This document shows, in pieces, positions 27,735 to 40,574 of a stretch of 64,000 nucleotides of DNA (the first letter of the stretch is position 1; every line of letters starts with the position of its first letter). Origin of the DNA: Amphibalanus amphitrite (lineage: Eukaryota > Arthropoda > Thecostraca > Balanomorpha > Balanidae); assembly GCF_019059575.1 (NCBI RefSeq), contig NW_024881535.1, positions 868,001-932,000 on the forward strand. The letters are read 5' to 3'. The translations under genes and the position numbers were made by a program. The notes beneath the pieces are model-generated. The model was given only the letters and a program-made list of their open reading frames with translations. It was not told the DNA's origin and ran no database searches.

Positions 27735-30700
27735 TCATTCTTCTATCAGCACCATGTCCCTGACTTCCAGGTTTCGCTGCTCTTTACGCCACTTGCTCCG
27801 CTGGATGAGAGTCGGCACGTACTCTCTTGTCCACCTCTTCCACACATGTTCCGCCACAGCTTGGACATGCTTCCATCGGCGTCGGCGGCGCATGTCTCTG
27901 TCTCTCACGAGCCCTGGCGCGAGATGCCTCGAGGCGCCACCGAGCAGAACATGATTTTGCGTCAGAACCTCTGGGTCTGGCGGCTCCGAGCTGACGTGGA
28001 TCAGGGGTCGATTGTCGACCATGTGCTCAACTTCCGTGGGTGCCGTCACAAGCGCTTCGTCTGTGAGCGTCTGTGGACCCACCACCTTCCTCAGAGTGTT
28101 CTTCACCGATCGCACAACTCTCCCCCACACTCCCCCCATGTGGCTAGCAGCCGGGAGGTTGAAGAGCCAGTCAAGTTCGAAGACACTGAGCTTTCCTGCG
28201 ATCTCTCTTTCCATGGCTTGTAGCTCCGCCTTTAGCTCGAGACAGCTTCCCACGAGGCTGGCGCCGTTATCGGAGAGGATAACTGATGGTCTCCCTCGCC
28301 TTGCGTCGTGGTATGGTGAGTGCGGAGGCAGACCACTCTTCCCAGGTAGCTCTTTCCCCAGCGCCAGACTGTGGGTTTCCTCCGGATAGCTTGTCCTCTG
28401 CACTCGTTTGAGTATCCAGACTTCGGCATCCCTGAGTTCTTGGGCACTGAGAGGTCCGCTGAGACGTGTTTCATCGTCTGAGGCGCATATGGTTGTGTTG
28501 TGAGTGAAACGTCTCACACAGGCCGCCGCTCGACGGTACTTGGGCCAGCCTGAGCTCTTCATGGCGTCTGGTAGCACGGGCTGTCGTTGGGTTGTGAGTC
28601 CCATGAAGCTCTCTTCCTTCACTTCCTCTTGTCCTGGTCTGAGCGGGCTTGCGTCTTGCTTTGATGGCCATTCTCCCTCATCTTGCCACAGAAGCCCGGG
28701 TCCGCGGAGCCATCTGCAGTCTGGCGCTAGCTCTGACGCGGCCAGCTCTCTTGAGCAGTCGTCTGCAGGATTCAGCGTTCCTGACCCGTGACAGCACTGC
28801 TCCTTTCTGGTCAGGTCGTAGTTGCGTTTGAGTTTTCGTTCCGTGGCTTCGAGCCGTTTCATTGCGATCCGTCCGTTGTCGGGGAGCTCCACCCGGTCTT
28901 CCTTCCACAGCATGCCTGTTTCACACCTGTCCGGAGGCCCTTTAGTTTTGCCTTTCAGGATTGACAGCGCACGCTCATCCTCCCTGGACTGTTCTACAGG
29001 CTTGTCGTACTTGGTCCCAAAAGCCTCCGTGGACCAGTCCATCACGGCGGTTGCTAGGTCGTCGTCGCTGTTCTGGGCGTTGCGTTGAAGGAACATAACC
29101 TGGCGCAGGCTGCTTGGCACCACTGATGATATGTAGCCAGCTAGTGCCCATCCAAACCCGGTTCTTATAGCTGCTGGCTGGTTGGAACGACCCTTTCGTA
29201 CTTCCTGTTGGAGAACAGCTTCCAGCACGTTCCCTCCGAGCAGCAGTTTCACATCCCCGCCATCATACTGCGGGAATTTTAGTCCACGGAGATGTTCGCA
29301 TTGCTTGAGTTGGCGGTGAGATACCGTTGGGGCAGTCACATTCAGTGATGGTACAGCCCAGGCTTCAGGGATTTCGATGTACCCTCTCTTCACACCATCG
29401 CCGAGTGCGCTAACCGTCAGGGTAACGCGTTCAGATGGTTTCTGAGCTCCGCTTCCCTCCACATTTTGGATGCAGAGCTGGCGAAGGTCCCCGGTGATGC
29501 CCAACTCCTGCAGGACATCAGCGCTGCACAGTGACGTCTGAGCTCCGGTATCTAGCAGCGCCAGGACGTCTTTTGACTTGGCCGCTCCGTGGACGCGAAC
29601 CTGAACGATCTGCAGCAGTGTGTCGGTCTCATTGCTGAGGGAGGCTGCTACAAACGGCGAGTTTCCCCTGCCTTTAGGTTGGGGCTGTGGTGCCGCAGCC
29701 GTCGATGATCCGCTCGAAGAGTCTTCTTCCCTTGAGCTTCCCTCCTCGTGTCTCGCGTTTCCTGAGCCTTTGTGTAGCATTGGATGATGAGTGAGCTTGC
29801 AGCCCTCCACTCCGCACTTCCGTGAGGATCTGCATCTCCTGGTCCAGTGGCCCTTCCTCAGACATGAGAAGCAAAGACCGTTCTCGTACACCATCTCCAT
29901 TCTCGATTCCAGTGTTTTGCCCTTGAACGACGGGCAGTCAGTTACCCTGTGTTTTTCACTGCACACCAGACAGGGCGGCGGTGAACGTGGCTCCACTTCT
30001 CCAGCTTCGTGGGTCGCTCCAGTCGTGAGCGCTGTCCTCCGTACAGCTCCTTCCCGCTGCGTGCCTGTTGCACGTTTCCGTTCCGACGTCCCGGACTGGA
30101 CGGCCGAGAAGCTGAGGATGCTGACTTGCACCTGAAGCCATTCGCTGAAGGTCTTCAGAGTGGGTCGTTCTGGCCGTAGCCGAAACACTTCACGACCCCA
30201 TTCTCTGGCCAGCTCATTCGGCAGCTTCTCCACCACCCTCCTGAGGTTCTCACTACTGGACAGATCGCTTGAATAGCCAAGATTCTGTAGGACGGTCACT
30301 GTGTTATGAACGATGGCGTAGAACTTTTCCATGGCTGGAAGATCCGTGAGAGCTGGTGGGTTGGAAGTGAAGATTTTCCTCAAGTGACTTTGGATGATGT
30401 CTTCTTCTCTCCCAAATCTTTCTTGTAGGGTTCTCAGAGCTTCCAGGTAGAGGCTACCATTGAACAGCATGCCTTCAATAGCTTGGGCTGCCGGCCCTTC
30501 TACTGCGTTCTGCAAGTGAGCCATTCGCTCTGAGTCCGATAGAGACGGCTGGTCGTGGACGAGAGCCTTAAATAGGCCGATCCAGCGAGGCCACTCCTGA
30601 GGGCTGCCTCGGAAGGTAGGCAGTGTCAGACGTGGTATACTTTTCACGAATGCTGATGGACCCGGGACGTCACATCGCCGCTCGGAACCCAACGCTGTCA

Positions 30701-31748
30701 CCCAGCTGGCTGGGTCCTGGTTGGCAGTTCTCGGCGTCTCGTCGGCCATCGGAGAGGTACTAGTAGCTTTCGGTGGCGGCGGCTTGCGCCGGAGCTCTCC
30801 CAAGCCACTGATCACGCGTCCTTGCTCTTGCTCGTTTCCCTTCTCGCGGCCGCATCCGGTGTTGTTTTGACGACTAGGCGCCACTTCCACAGCGACCTCA
30901 TCTTCAAAGTCGTGTCTTCGTTCCCACTCCAACTCGTTGCCAGCGGCCCTCCAGAGACGCGCCTTCAAAGTCGCACGTTCCACTTCCTCTTCTAGAGCCC
31001 TTTCTTCCAGCAAATCTTCTTGTTTTCTCATCTCTCGTTCTCTTTCTTTCCTTGCTTCTTCCGTCGCCCGTTCTCTTTCTTTCCTTGCTTCTTCCAGCAT
31101 ATCTTCCTGTTTTCTCATCTCTCGTTCTCTTTCTTTCCTTGCTTTGAGATGCTTTAGTTCGAGAGCTTTCAATTCCGCGGTGATTTCAGCCTCCTTGAAA
31201 GTGGCTGAAGCCTTTGAGCCTCGTGATATATGAGACCCGCACACTTTGCTTCCTTCCTCAAGTTGCACCGATGGTAGGGGGAGCATTCCTGTGCGTGACG
31301 CTGAGCGGCTCGCTGATGGGCGAGTTATCGCCTCTTCAATTCTTGCGACCGTTTCGGCGTGCCGCGCTGTCATTCTTGTGGCGTACTCCTCCGCTTCTTC
31401 CAGCTCGCTCACATCTTGCAACTTCTCTACAAACTCCTCATTTGCATCCATGAAGGCGTCCAGCGTTGTGTGCAGCGTCTCGAGCCGCTTCTTCAATTCC
31501 TCCTCACTGGCTCGCCGCGCTATTTGCGCGTCAGCCCTGTTACACGAGCGTGTGAACATGGCTGCCTTGCGACCGCGATGAAGCTTTAATGCTTTCCGTT
31601 CAGCGGTGATATCTCCATCCTCTCCTCCTGCAGGGTCGCAGTTCTCTAGCATCGTCTCCCGGTTCTCCGTCTCCGTCTCCTCTTGCCCTGCAGGCTCGCA
31701 ATTCTCAGGCGTCGTCTCCTGGTGCTCCGTCTCCATCGCGTCTTCCAT
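27735..31748 (-). pseudogene. BEL/Pao Gag-Pol polyprotein lacking RT, 1337 codons
   Basis: One long frame runs from Met at 31748. Residues 75-140 and 185-265 are charged and probably coiled coil. About 370-550 form the DUF1759-type Gag region. 593-654 hold Cys/His knuckles (CLVC, CFSC, CRSSRKC). A retroviral-type aspartic protease has LLDTGAQ at 731-737. At about residue 976 the sequence jumps from the region before RT to the region after RNase H (TLNPADDCSR). At about 1142-1149 it jumps again, removing the integrase zinc site and first catalytic Asp. SDNG (1159-1162) is kept, but the usual Glu of VWER is Gly (1209). After the TGA at 27735 the C-terminal DUF5641-like sequence continues in frame and then shifts frame near 27665-27680. 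Gag and protease may still function; polymerase and integrase cannot. Confidence 0.9.
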
Positions 31749-31880
31749 CGGTCCACGATACTTCTCAACTCGACTGACACGGTGGGAGCAGAACTTATCG
31801 ACGTCACGGACGGTTGTTCACGCACAGTATCGACTTATTGTACATTCTCTTCTAGACTTCTTACTTTCTTAGCTGATATC

Positions 31881-31898
31881 ATCCGGCCCGGAGGACCA
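31881..31898 (-). other. Primer-binding site of the BEL element
   Basis: On the minus strand TGGTCCTCCGGGCCGGAT starts five bases after the 5' LTR. It would pair with a tRNA 3' end; it is closest to tRNA-Tyr as I remember it, with mismatches, so the primer identity is tentative. Confidence 0.6.
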
Positions 31899-31903
31899 GC
31901 GAA

Positions 31904-33012
31904 TGTTGCGGACGTCTCTGGCTTTCTTGTGTGGACTGTATAGTGTTTGTTACGTCTCGCAGCATTCGGGTTGGCGGCCGGGGGAAATTGTGAGAGGATG
32001 TAGGATTAATAGAGGCAGTGAACGAATAATGAAGAAGGGAAGTATCTAATCGGTAAATAAATAAACACGGATGAATAATTTACGGATCAAAGGTTCAACA
32101 GCGCCCGTCTCAGAGCGCATAAGGAGCACACCTCGCGGCATGCATGTTGGGTCGTTCAACAGCGCCCGTCTCAGAGCGCATAAGGAGCACACCCCGCGGC
32201 ATGCATGTTGGGTCGTTCAACAGCGCACGTCTCAGAGCGCATAAGGTGCACACCTCGCGGCATGCATGTTGGGTCGTTCAACAGCGCCCGTCTCAGAGCG
32301 CATAAGGAGCACACCTCGCGGCATGCATATAATGTAGGATGACAGAGGATTGATAGGAATAGTGAGAAGACCCGGCCACCGTGAGAACTGTGAGCTGCGC
32401 GCCGCTCTCCTTTCCTCCACTCGCCACTTCGGTTTCACTCACACCACCACCACTTAAACACAGTCTTCTAAATAGAAGAGTTCGCTATTGACCGAAGACG
32501 GCGAGATGGCAGCAGTACAGCACAGACACAGTAGTTAGAAAAGTTAGACGTGAGCGGCAGCAGAGCGCCGCCGTCCGCGTTTGAGAGCGAAGTGAACTCG
32601 TCGGCGACTAACAGTGAAGTGAGACCGAGCAGAGCCCGGTATCGGTTCAAATACGTGGCCAAATGTCACTCGATACAGGGGTCGTGACATAGAGCACAAA
32701 AAAGGCGGCCGGCACGCCGCGTCCCCTCACACACCCTTCTAGTTCCCAGGCCCAGGGCCCCGCCGGCCCCATTCGGAACAGGCCACAGGTCAGCCGGGTC
32801 GCAGGGTCACAGGGGGACGCCAGTCCACCGTTCGCGGCGTCGATATGGCCCATTGCCTCTGTCTCAGAAAAAACCATGCGCGGCGACAGGTGGCCGCTGG
32901 GCGGGCGGCGGCCCGGCTCGGCGGCGGGACCGGCGGGGCGGGGTGACGGGCGGCGCGGCGGCGGCTCGTCTCGGCATCGGCGGCGCGACATTTGCCTAGT
33001 TTGTCGGCAACA
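31904..33012 (-). repeat. 5' LTR of the BEL element
   Basis: Copy of the LTR at 26162-27270 at a constant offset of 5742, with the same unit-specific variants in the four 61-bp repeats. It should hold the element promoter, but I cannot place the transcription start. Confidence 0.93.
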
Positions 33013-33017
33013 GAATA

Positions 33018-33410
33018 TGTAAAGCTGTGAAGGCATGGGTTTCAATTGCATCTTTTAGGCACATGTATGCCCCTCACACGCCGCTATTGACTAGAGCAAC
33101 GTCGTTTATAGCCCTTACTAGAATAAAATATTCCCATTTCGTCTCACTTTCGGAAAGAGGCGTCTATAGTTGCTAGAAACGTCTAACGATATCACCGCCT
33201 ATTTCCGAGTTCATGGCGAAGGACATAAAAGGCTTGCTTACATTAACACAAGTACGACGAAAACAACGTGCCGCTGCTCTGTGGGCTCAATGAAAGACAT
33301 ATCCATCACACTGTACATTGCACGCTACATACCCCTTTTCCTATATCATAAAAGATCGAGCACAGTGGTTTCCAGTTCCGCCTACTTTCTTTGCATTCTT
33401 GCCCACCGTA
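33018..33410. other. Intergenic, nothing recognised
   Basis: Ordinary sequence right of the BEL target duplication, with short frames only. Confidence 0.4.
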
Positions 33411-34300
33411 ACCGCACGTGTGGTGTTAGCCCGCGGGGGGGAGGACGGAGGGGGGTCCTCACAGCCGCGCGTGCCGAACTGGTCGGCTGGCGGCGCGCGG
33501 AAGACGCGATCGCGGTCGAAAACCTGGCGACGGACGGACGGACGGACGAACAGACGGACGGACACCCTCCCCTCCCTCCCAGCCGCTTGGCTACCGCGCC
33601 GCTCCGCGCTGGGTAAGTGGGGACGGGGAGGGAGGATGGTCCGTTTGGCTACCAAGCGACGGCCGCCGAGCCGCGCTGGTGCGCTGGAGGTGCCGTTTCG
33701 GTTCGCTGGTTCACGAAGCTTGCTAGCCGGTAAGCCACAGCGCTGCCTCGCTTGCTGTCTAATGTCTGCTGCGATAGCTCGCCAGTTTGTCCTACAGTAC
33801 GGGCTCATCCGAGTGACTCCCCCCGCTAAATTATCCTCCTAGCCATCCGATGTTCCGAGCTTTCTACATGGCTCTTGGAGCTGGCTTGCTTCGTCTGCTC
33901 ACCATTTTAATTCACGACCCTGGCTCAAAACGCTTATTTACGTTTCTCGCTCACCACGCTGGCTCACGGCACTAACTCACGTCCTAGCTCACGCCCCCGG
34001 CTCACATCGCTGGGTCTGTCCCTGGCTCACATCCGTGCAGCTCACGCCGCTATAGCTCACGTTCTAGCTCACGTCGCCGCCCCATCACGCCGCGCCGGCC
34101 GTTGGGCGGTCGGCCAGGCGGTCGTCAGTGCGGCGCTCGACTGACCTTATTTCGGTCAGCTGACCATGCGGTGACTGGCCAGTGGTGGACACCCGGACAT
34201 GGCGACCCGCTACACAGCTGATCGAGGTCTGAGTTAGGAGCTGAGTTCACTGAGTTCACTGAGTTCACTGAGTTCGCTGAGTCCGCCGACTGATAGAGAC
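33411..34300. promoter_or_regulatory. GC-rich island and degenerate short repeats
   Basis: CpG-rich sequence at 33420-33740 includes a GACG/GACA run (33530-33565). Then GGCTCAC-type units recur irregularly (33900-34085), and CTGAGTTCA units repeat at about 34238-34285. It may be a promoter-type island, but no gene is attached. Confidence 0.35.
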
Positions 34301-35380
34301 GAGAGGCTAATCGTTAATTGTTTAGAGCCTGAGTGAGGTCGTCTGGAGCCTGGATCGGTACTCAAGTTAAAATAAAATAAAACTTAGACTTCATGTCGCT
34401 AGGCTCATGTCAAGGAGTGTTCACGTACTTCATATCAAAACTCCAATATATTTAGTGCAAATGTTAATTATATGTGTCTGTGACCGCATATCACCCTCAG
34501 ATCAGTCTTTGATTGAATTCACGCATTTATGTCCGGCTAGAATGCGGGTAGCGGTGCTCCGGCTGGCCTAATCGGCAGCGGGATGGCATTTATGCTGATT
34601 TAGTATCTTTTCATTTCAAGTGAAAGGGCTTACCAAATGTGTCGGATGGCTGTAATAAGCATCCGAAGAGTTTGGTACACCAAAGTATCTGGAGAATTCT
34701 ATGAAAGTTAGGCCAGCTCTTTTTTCGGCACTGTTCAAAATAGACATTCAGCGTTGGACATTGAGCTTTGAAAATTGGACATGCTAGACATTGGGCTGTG
34801 CTGGTGGTGACAAAGTGAGCTCGGGTAGCTCACATGAATAAAGCTATTGGACTGGACAGAAGCAGCGTTTTGACAGCCCCGTTCATTATCTTTGTAAGCC
34901 TTTTGCTTTTACCCAATCCTATACCTAGCGATTGACGTTTCATCCTACTCCGAAGCTGGTTTGTTTAGTTTATAAGTTTTTAGACTCGACCCATACCAGG
35001 AAGGTTACTTGTTCTTTTATTTCTTTATTGCTAAGTTGTAGTGTAATTTGTCAGTTGGTTTTATTTACTGGTCGATACATTTATTGAGAGGTCTAATTCT
35101 AGTGCCGAACATAATGCTTGGGGATATAAATCAGTTGTCTTGTCCGGAAGTGTCTGTATCTGCTTGCTCCTTTCAGCTTATCCAGCCGTAGACATCTTTA
35201 TACCGTGTATAGAGTTCTATGATCGTTATACAGAGGTCAATAATCTCACATTTGTATAGCAATCTAAATTGTGCTATAATTGCAGTTTGCACTCGCTGCT
35301 TTTTTCTTGACCGATGTCAAAGCCATTGAGCCAGCGGCCAGCGATGTGAACATGTGAACATTTCCCCCTCTCTGCTCCGG
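34301..35380. other. AT-rich intergenic, nothing recognised
   Basis: No open frame with family features and no clear inverted repeats. Confidence 0.4.
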
Positions 35381-36540
35381 GTCTCGTCTCAGTCGCGCCG
35401 TTTCCCGTCACCACGGCGGCGAAAGTGTCGCGCCGTCTCACCGGCCCCGGAATGACAGTCACTGGAACAAAATGCCGCTGGTACGGCGTGGTCGGCTGCC
35501 GGCGGGTCTCACGAGGTGCCGGCAGCGGTACGGTCGGACCGGCTCCTATCGGGGTCAGTGGAACGGACCGGCCGGCGGGTCGACAGACCAGTCGGTCGGC
35601 CGAGCCGGACGGACGGCACGGGGGGGGGAGAGGGGGAGAGAGGTGTGGGAGGAGGGAGGGAAGGTGTGGCTTGGGAAAGAGGAAGGGGAGAGAGGCACCA
35701 GAGTTGGAAAAAAGAGAATGAACCGAACATGAAGGAGGCGACTGGCATAACATGTGAAAACTCCGAAGAAATAAGAGCTTGTTAGATAAAAAGCTATATC
35801 TGGAAGAAAAGATAAATATATCGGAAGAAGCAATGAAGTTAAAAGGGCCTGGCGATGATTAACAAACTGAAAACCGGTTATCTGTACACCAACGGCAAAA
35901 AAGTAGAACATACACAGACAAGAAAAAGATGGTGGAAATAGAGCCGCAAACGTTACAATACCCGAAGTGATTCGTTTATGACCTGGAAGTCAAGTTGGCT
36001 AAACTAGCTCATGTCCTTCCAACCAACACATCCCCCTGGCGAATCTAGCTCGTCGCTGCTGCTCCATTTGGCCGTCCCAGCCCACAAACGCGGCCAGCAT
36101 GACATTGGAGCGCTCGGCGGCGCGGCGGCGCGCGCGGCGACTTTCGAGGCGGGCGGCGCGGAGAAACCGGCCCAGTGGCACTGAGTTCAGTGACCTGGTG
36201 GGGCGGGCGGGGTGGCCGCCCAGCCGACTCAGCTTTCACGACGGTCGGGACAGCGAGCCGACGGCGGGGCGCGGGCGGAGCTGGAGGAGAGCGGATATCG
36301 GGTCTGAGGGAATACAGATCGGGGAGAGAGGGAGCAGAGATCGGGTCCAGATCAGGGTCCCAGAGACCAGAAACCGGGTTCCAAAAACCAGAGATCAGGA
36401 TCAAAGGGAGCAGAGATCGGGAAGGGGTCTGACCTTTTGGAAATGTTAGGCAAAAGGAGATTTGTCGCAGAGGCTGCCTTAAAATAAGAAATATCGGAGT
36501 TCAGAGCATAAAAAAAAATCGGCCAAAACCGAAATTCCTG
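35381..36540. other. Two GC-rich islands with AT-rich spacer
   Basis: GC- and CpG-rich stretches lie at 35390-35620 and 36040-36300. GGAGCAGAGATCGGG-type units repeat at 36290-36425. The overlapping long frames on both strands reflect base composition, not genes. Confidence 0.35.
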
Positions 36541-37438
36541 AGACTTCCGTGACTGATATATTAACCAGTAAAACGCCTTTTGGGCGAAGAACGAGCGAGC
36601 GAGATAGGAGCCCTGCACGTGCAGAAGGGCGAGAGGGTACTTCCAACGGACTTGCGCAAAGCACCCTTCTAACCGGTCGATAGCCGTGTGCCAAATTTGA
36701 ACGCAATCGGCCCAGCCATTCCTGAGATCTGGAAGCGGCATTCTGCACGTGCGCACGTGCAAACGGGGTCCAAAATGACTTTTGCACGGCACCCTACTAA
36801 CTGGTCCCCAACCGTGTACCAAATTTGAGCGCAATCGGCCCAGTCGTTCTCGAGATCTGGAAACGCCCCCTGCACGTGCTCACGTGCAGTAGCACCCTAA
36901 CTGCAACACATGGGAATGCATTGCCTGGTGGGTGCCTACCTGTATGCCAAGTTTCAGCGAAATCGCCCCAGTAATTACCGAGTTACTGAAATGGGAACAA
37001 ATTTGGCACCTTTTATTGTTGTATTTTGCACGTGCAGTGGGGGTCACTCACATAGATGAAGAGTATCCGACCTTTGGTAGAAGGGATGCAGCTACCTTAT
37101 AAAAATGACCGCAAGACAATCGCTCAAGCCGCTGCTGAGATATGGGCCTCTCAAAATCATTACTTTTGCAAAACTGCTTGAACACCCTTGACTTTTCACG
37201 TGGCACGTGCCACGGCGGTCACTGAGATGTATCAAAAGTAGTTAATTACGGGGTAGAAGGGATGGAGCTACCCAGAAAAAAAGACCGCAGGCCATTCGGT
37301 CCAGCGGCTGCTGAGATATAAGCCTCTCAAAAGCGTTACAGGCCGGGCCGGGCCGGGCCGGGCCGGGCCGCTCATACTGAGATTTTTCCGTTATATTGAA
37401 AAGACTTCGCTTCGCTCGCTGCGCTCGCTCGCTCGTAA
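36541..37438. repeat. CACGTG-rich interspersed repeat, copy 1
   Basis: This is homologous in inverted orientation to 45131-45840: shared ACGCCTTTTGGG end, GAGCGAGCGAGAT block, CAAATTTGA(A/G)CGCAATCGGC and AACGGAAAxxTCTGAGTATG segments. It contains about 126-bp tandem units, each with GAGATCTGGAA followed by CACGTGC motifs, a (GGGCC)n run at 37345-37370 and a GAGCGAGC/GCTCGCTC end. Confidence 0.75.
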
Positions 37439-37549
37439 CCACAAATGCTTCCATATATAGTTAAATGCACAGGCCACAGCCCATAAAACATTGTGAAATG
37501 ACACCCGTACTCCGTAAATTTTGCTCACTGAAAATCAACCGACAACGTA

Positions 37550-38723
37550 GGGGAGAGTGGGGTAAGATGCCCAGGGTGGGAAAGACGCCCCACCCCCTCT
37601 AGCGGCGAAACAATGAATCGAACCTGGAAATTAATGTTCATAACGTAAAGCGGAAGCCTGCCTTGTTAACTGCACAAAAATTTGCGAAGCTCAGTTGGGC
37701 AACGGCTGGCTGGTGATTGCATGTTTTTTATTTGCTGCTTTCAAAAAATATTTTGGTGTCAAAACATTGTAAATATCAAAGAAGATAGATAATTTTTGCG
37801 TCCCTTGTTATAGTCGTGATACATTAACATGCGTGCACTGTGTCCCAAACAGTTTGTTTCAGGGTGTAGTTTTATGGCTAACAAATTGTACTGATTTAAT
37901 GTTACTTCGGTACCTTGGGGTAAGATGCCCCCTGTCCTGATGGGGAAAGACGCCCCCCTAAATCTGTAGGCTGTCCTTCAAGCAGCCCGTCAAATCATTT
38001 ATTACATACTTGTGATGAGAGACAAAAGCCGATCTGGGACTATTGAGAGTCCAGTACGGTCGGGTGCTCCCCATGCCGGTCTCTCGGCCCACACAGCGAC
38101 TTTTGGGGCGGCATCTGACTCTGAGCCCTCACGACGGCCTCTGTGGGCCCCATTATTGGCTCCAGGGCCCCTCACGACATCCTTTGAGGGCTCCCACGTT
38201 GGCTCCACGGGTCGCGCTGGCATCTGGGGTCCCCACGATGGGCTTGATGGCCCCCAAGCATCATAAAGACCTATAAGGGCCCCACAGTGGTCTCCGAACG
38301 CCACCACGGAGGCTTGTTTGGCCGCGCTGGACTATGATGGCCCTAACGATGACCTCTGAAGCCCCTTACGACTACTTTTGAGGGCCCTTACGATGACGTT
38401 TGATGTCTACTGCAGGCTCGAAGGGACTACTGATTCGTTCAGGCGATTCACGTGCCCATTTATGTCACTTATAGTGCAGGGGGCATCTTTCCCAACGCCA
38501 GGGGGCGTCTTTCCCACCCTGTGGGGTAAGATGCCCCCTTTCACTTATTCAGGAAAATGCTTAATAGCAAAAAAAGTTATCATATTTCAGGCGCGAAAGT
38601 GTGATATTTTTGGAGAAAAATGATGTCGGCTTCCGTTGAAACTCGAAGTTTTTGCTTTCCGATCGTCATTTTCGAATAATATATGACATAGTAAAACACT
38701 GGGCATCTTTCCCCACTCTCCCC
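37550..38723. mobile_element. TA-flanked element with GGGGTAAGATGCCCC repeats
   Basis: The ends are GGGGAGAGTGGGGTAAGATG and the near-complement at the right, both adjacent to TA. GGGGTAAGATGCCCC recurs at 37915-37930 and 38520-38540, with GGCATCTTTCCC forms in reverse. The middle (38100-38410) is a degenerate minisatellite of roughly 30-base GGCCCCACGATGGCCTC-like units. No transposase frame is present. Confidence 0.7.
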
Positions 38724-39402
38724 TACACACGATTGCCTATTTTCTGGCGGAAGACGGGAATGTAGACGGGACGGAGACGGGACGGAAGGTGGGACGGGGA
38801 TGAGACGGAAAACGCGACGGGAGACGTGACTGGTGATCTTTCACCGAGAAATGCCACAATTTGAGCATACATACTGCAGTGTTAGCGGCAGACTTCTACG
38901 TCGAGTTTCTCTCCTGGTGGCCAGGTACCGAACTACTGCTTCCACGACTGCTCGCCAGGTATCAGGGTGGCTGAGGCGGTGCAAGCGCTCCACTCGGGGC
39001 AGCCTTCAATCTCAAATGGTCTTTGAGAACGCCTTCGTCGTGGAACGGATACCGTTTATCATTTGATGAGACTCCACTGACCGTTCTTATCTGCTGCTTC
39101 CAGCTGACGGCTACTCTACCAAACAGCTGGTGAAAGGACGAAGATCTTACAAAATCATACCCTCCACGGTGACTGTTTGAGTCCTCCATTCCGTCGTTTC
39201 CATCCTCAGGAGTCAGGATAATCAAATCCTTCTCCTCCACGCCTCCACTTCTGTTCCAGGGCTGGACGGGCAACTTTATCCCATGCGGGTAGCTCCAATA
39301 GGAGCAGGCCCGTAGCCGGGTGATGTGAGTGTCAGGGGGCTGGGAGGCCTGTCCTCGTGAATGGCTCAGCCCCAACGAGAGTCACAGGGGGTTCGTCCAG
39401 AC
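38724..39402. other. Intergenic, no gene recognised
   Basis: A GACGGGA-type short repeat is at 38750-38825. The frame at 38962-39375 (-) has no recognisable domain. Confidence 0.4.
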
Positions 39403-39480
39403 CAATGTCTCCCCCTAATTCCTGTCATCCTTCCGGCCCTGAAATGGTCTTCGTTAGACCGAAAGAGGCTAACCCAACAA
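39403..39480 (+). repeat. Repeat tail shared with 7253-7330
   Basis: Second copy of the TCTCCCCCTAATTCCTGTCA tail, ending GACCGAAAGAGGCTAACCC. The upstream sequence differs apart from a CTCAGCCCCA stretch. Confidence 0.45.
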
Positions 39481-40574
39481 ACAGTTTGAGTGGTTGAGTG
39501 GTCTGTCCTCCTTAACGTCACTTCCAACGAGGCGGACTTGACATCTGAAAGCTATTCCTCATAAGTTCGTGGCTATTCCGCTTCATTTCTTCGATTTATG
39601 GCATGCATTAGCATGACTCCGCCTTTAAATAGCAAGCCAATCAATACGGCTGAGAATTAAAACAGCTGAAAACATCTGACTTTTTCCGAACCATTATAGA
39701 ACCTTCAACACTGTTTAAAGGCACCAGGCCAATACAGACGTCCAATGTATTGACCAGCCCCATCAACAGCTATGGTCGCCCGTCACATGTCTGCCCCCTC
39801 CCCCTCCCCGTACAACCCCTCTCCCCCCTCCTCCTATGCATTATTGGTTGGCGAACGGTGGCCCAGTGTTGAGCGTTTCTCGTTACCCGGCCAACCAGTT
39901 GCATTCCACGGGTGGGGGCGATCGATGCACGAGACTGTGACCTGATTGGTCCGGTGGGTGGCCGGAGGGTGGTGACACAGGGGCGGTGTCAGTGGGTCAG
40001 AAAAGGGGTATGGGGGTAGCAAGGAGGGTAGGATGAGAAAAAGGGGAGGACCAAGAAAGGGTGTAGAAATTGGGAAGGGAAGAGGTGATGCGTGACGGAA
40101 ATAGCTAGACAATCAGGTGTGATGTTTTTTTCTAAATGATATACATATATTCATAGATATGGTAAATTTCTTTGCCCACTGAGTGTTGATAACTGATGAA
40201 TGCTTTCATGCTGATACGTCTAACATGCGCTGGCGATGATGAGTATCTGCGGTTTTATTGAGACCGTCAGTCATTTGATCTACACTTTCGCCTCATTCTA
40301 TGTTCTATAGCATTGCACCCTCTGACACCCCACTCCTCGCCTCGCCCTCTTTACCTACTGCAATGGAATGTCGAGACCGTCGACCCCCTCCCCCTCCTAC
40401 CGGCGCCGCCCCTGACGCCAGTGGAATGTTGTCGTCGACAACCGACGAAGGCGCGTCGATCGCGCTGCCGATCCTCATCGGTCTCGACGCTCACTCCAGT
40501 GCTTCCTGCTGTCCGTGACCGTCGCCTTCGACGCAGGGTGCATCCGGCTGTCTGTGTCTCGAGAGCCCTCCAGA
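39481..40574. other. Upstream region of CFAP36
   Basis: No other gene is seen. The last 270 bases are C-rich and form the probable 5' leader; no TATA or initiator motif is convincing. Confidence 0.4.

Larger units (their letters stand above)
26162..33012 (-). mobile_element. BEL/Pao LTR retrotransposon, pol-deleted
   Basis: Two matching 1109-bp LTRs (26162-27270 and 31904-33012) with TGTTG...CAACA ends flank an internal region. The 5-bp target GAATA is duplicated at 26157-26161 and 33013-33017, as usual for BEL/Pao. A primer-binding site and purine tract are in the right places for a minus-strand element. The coding region keeps Gag and protease but lacks RT/RNase H and part of integrase. 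No LTR difference was seen in the stretches I compared, which indicates recent insertion, presumably with enzymes supplied in trans. Confidence 0.93.

Noticed and set aside
33318-33842. 174- and 155-codon frames on opposite strands
   Set aside because: GC-rich island with no domain, and both strands are open together; treated as composition.
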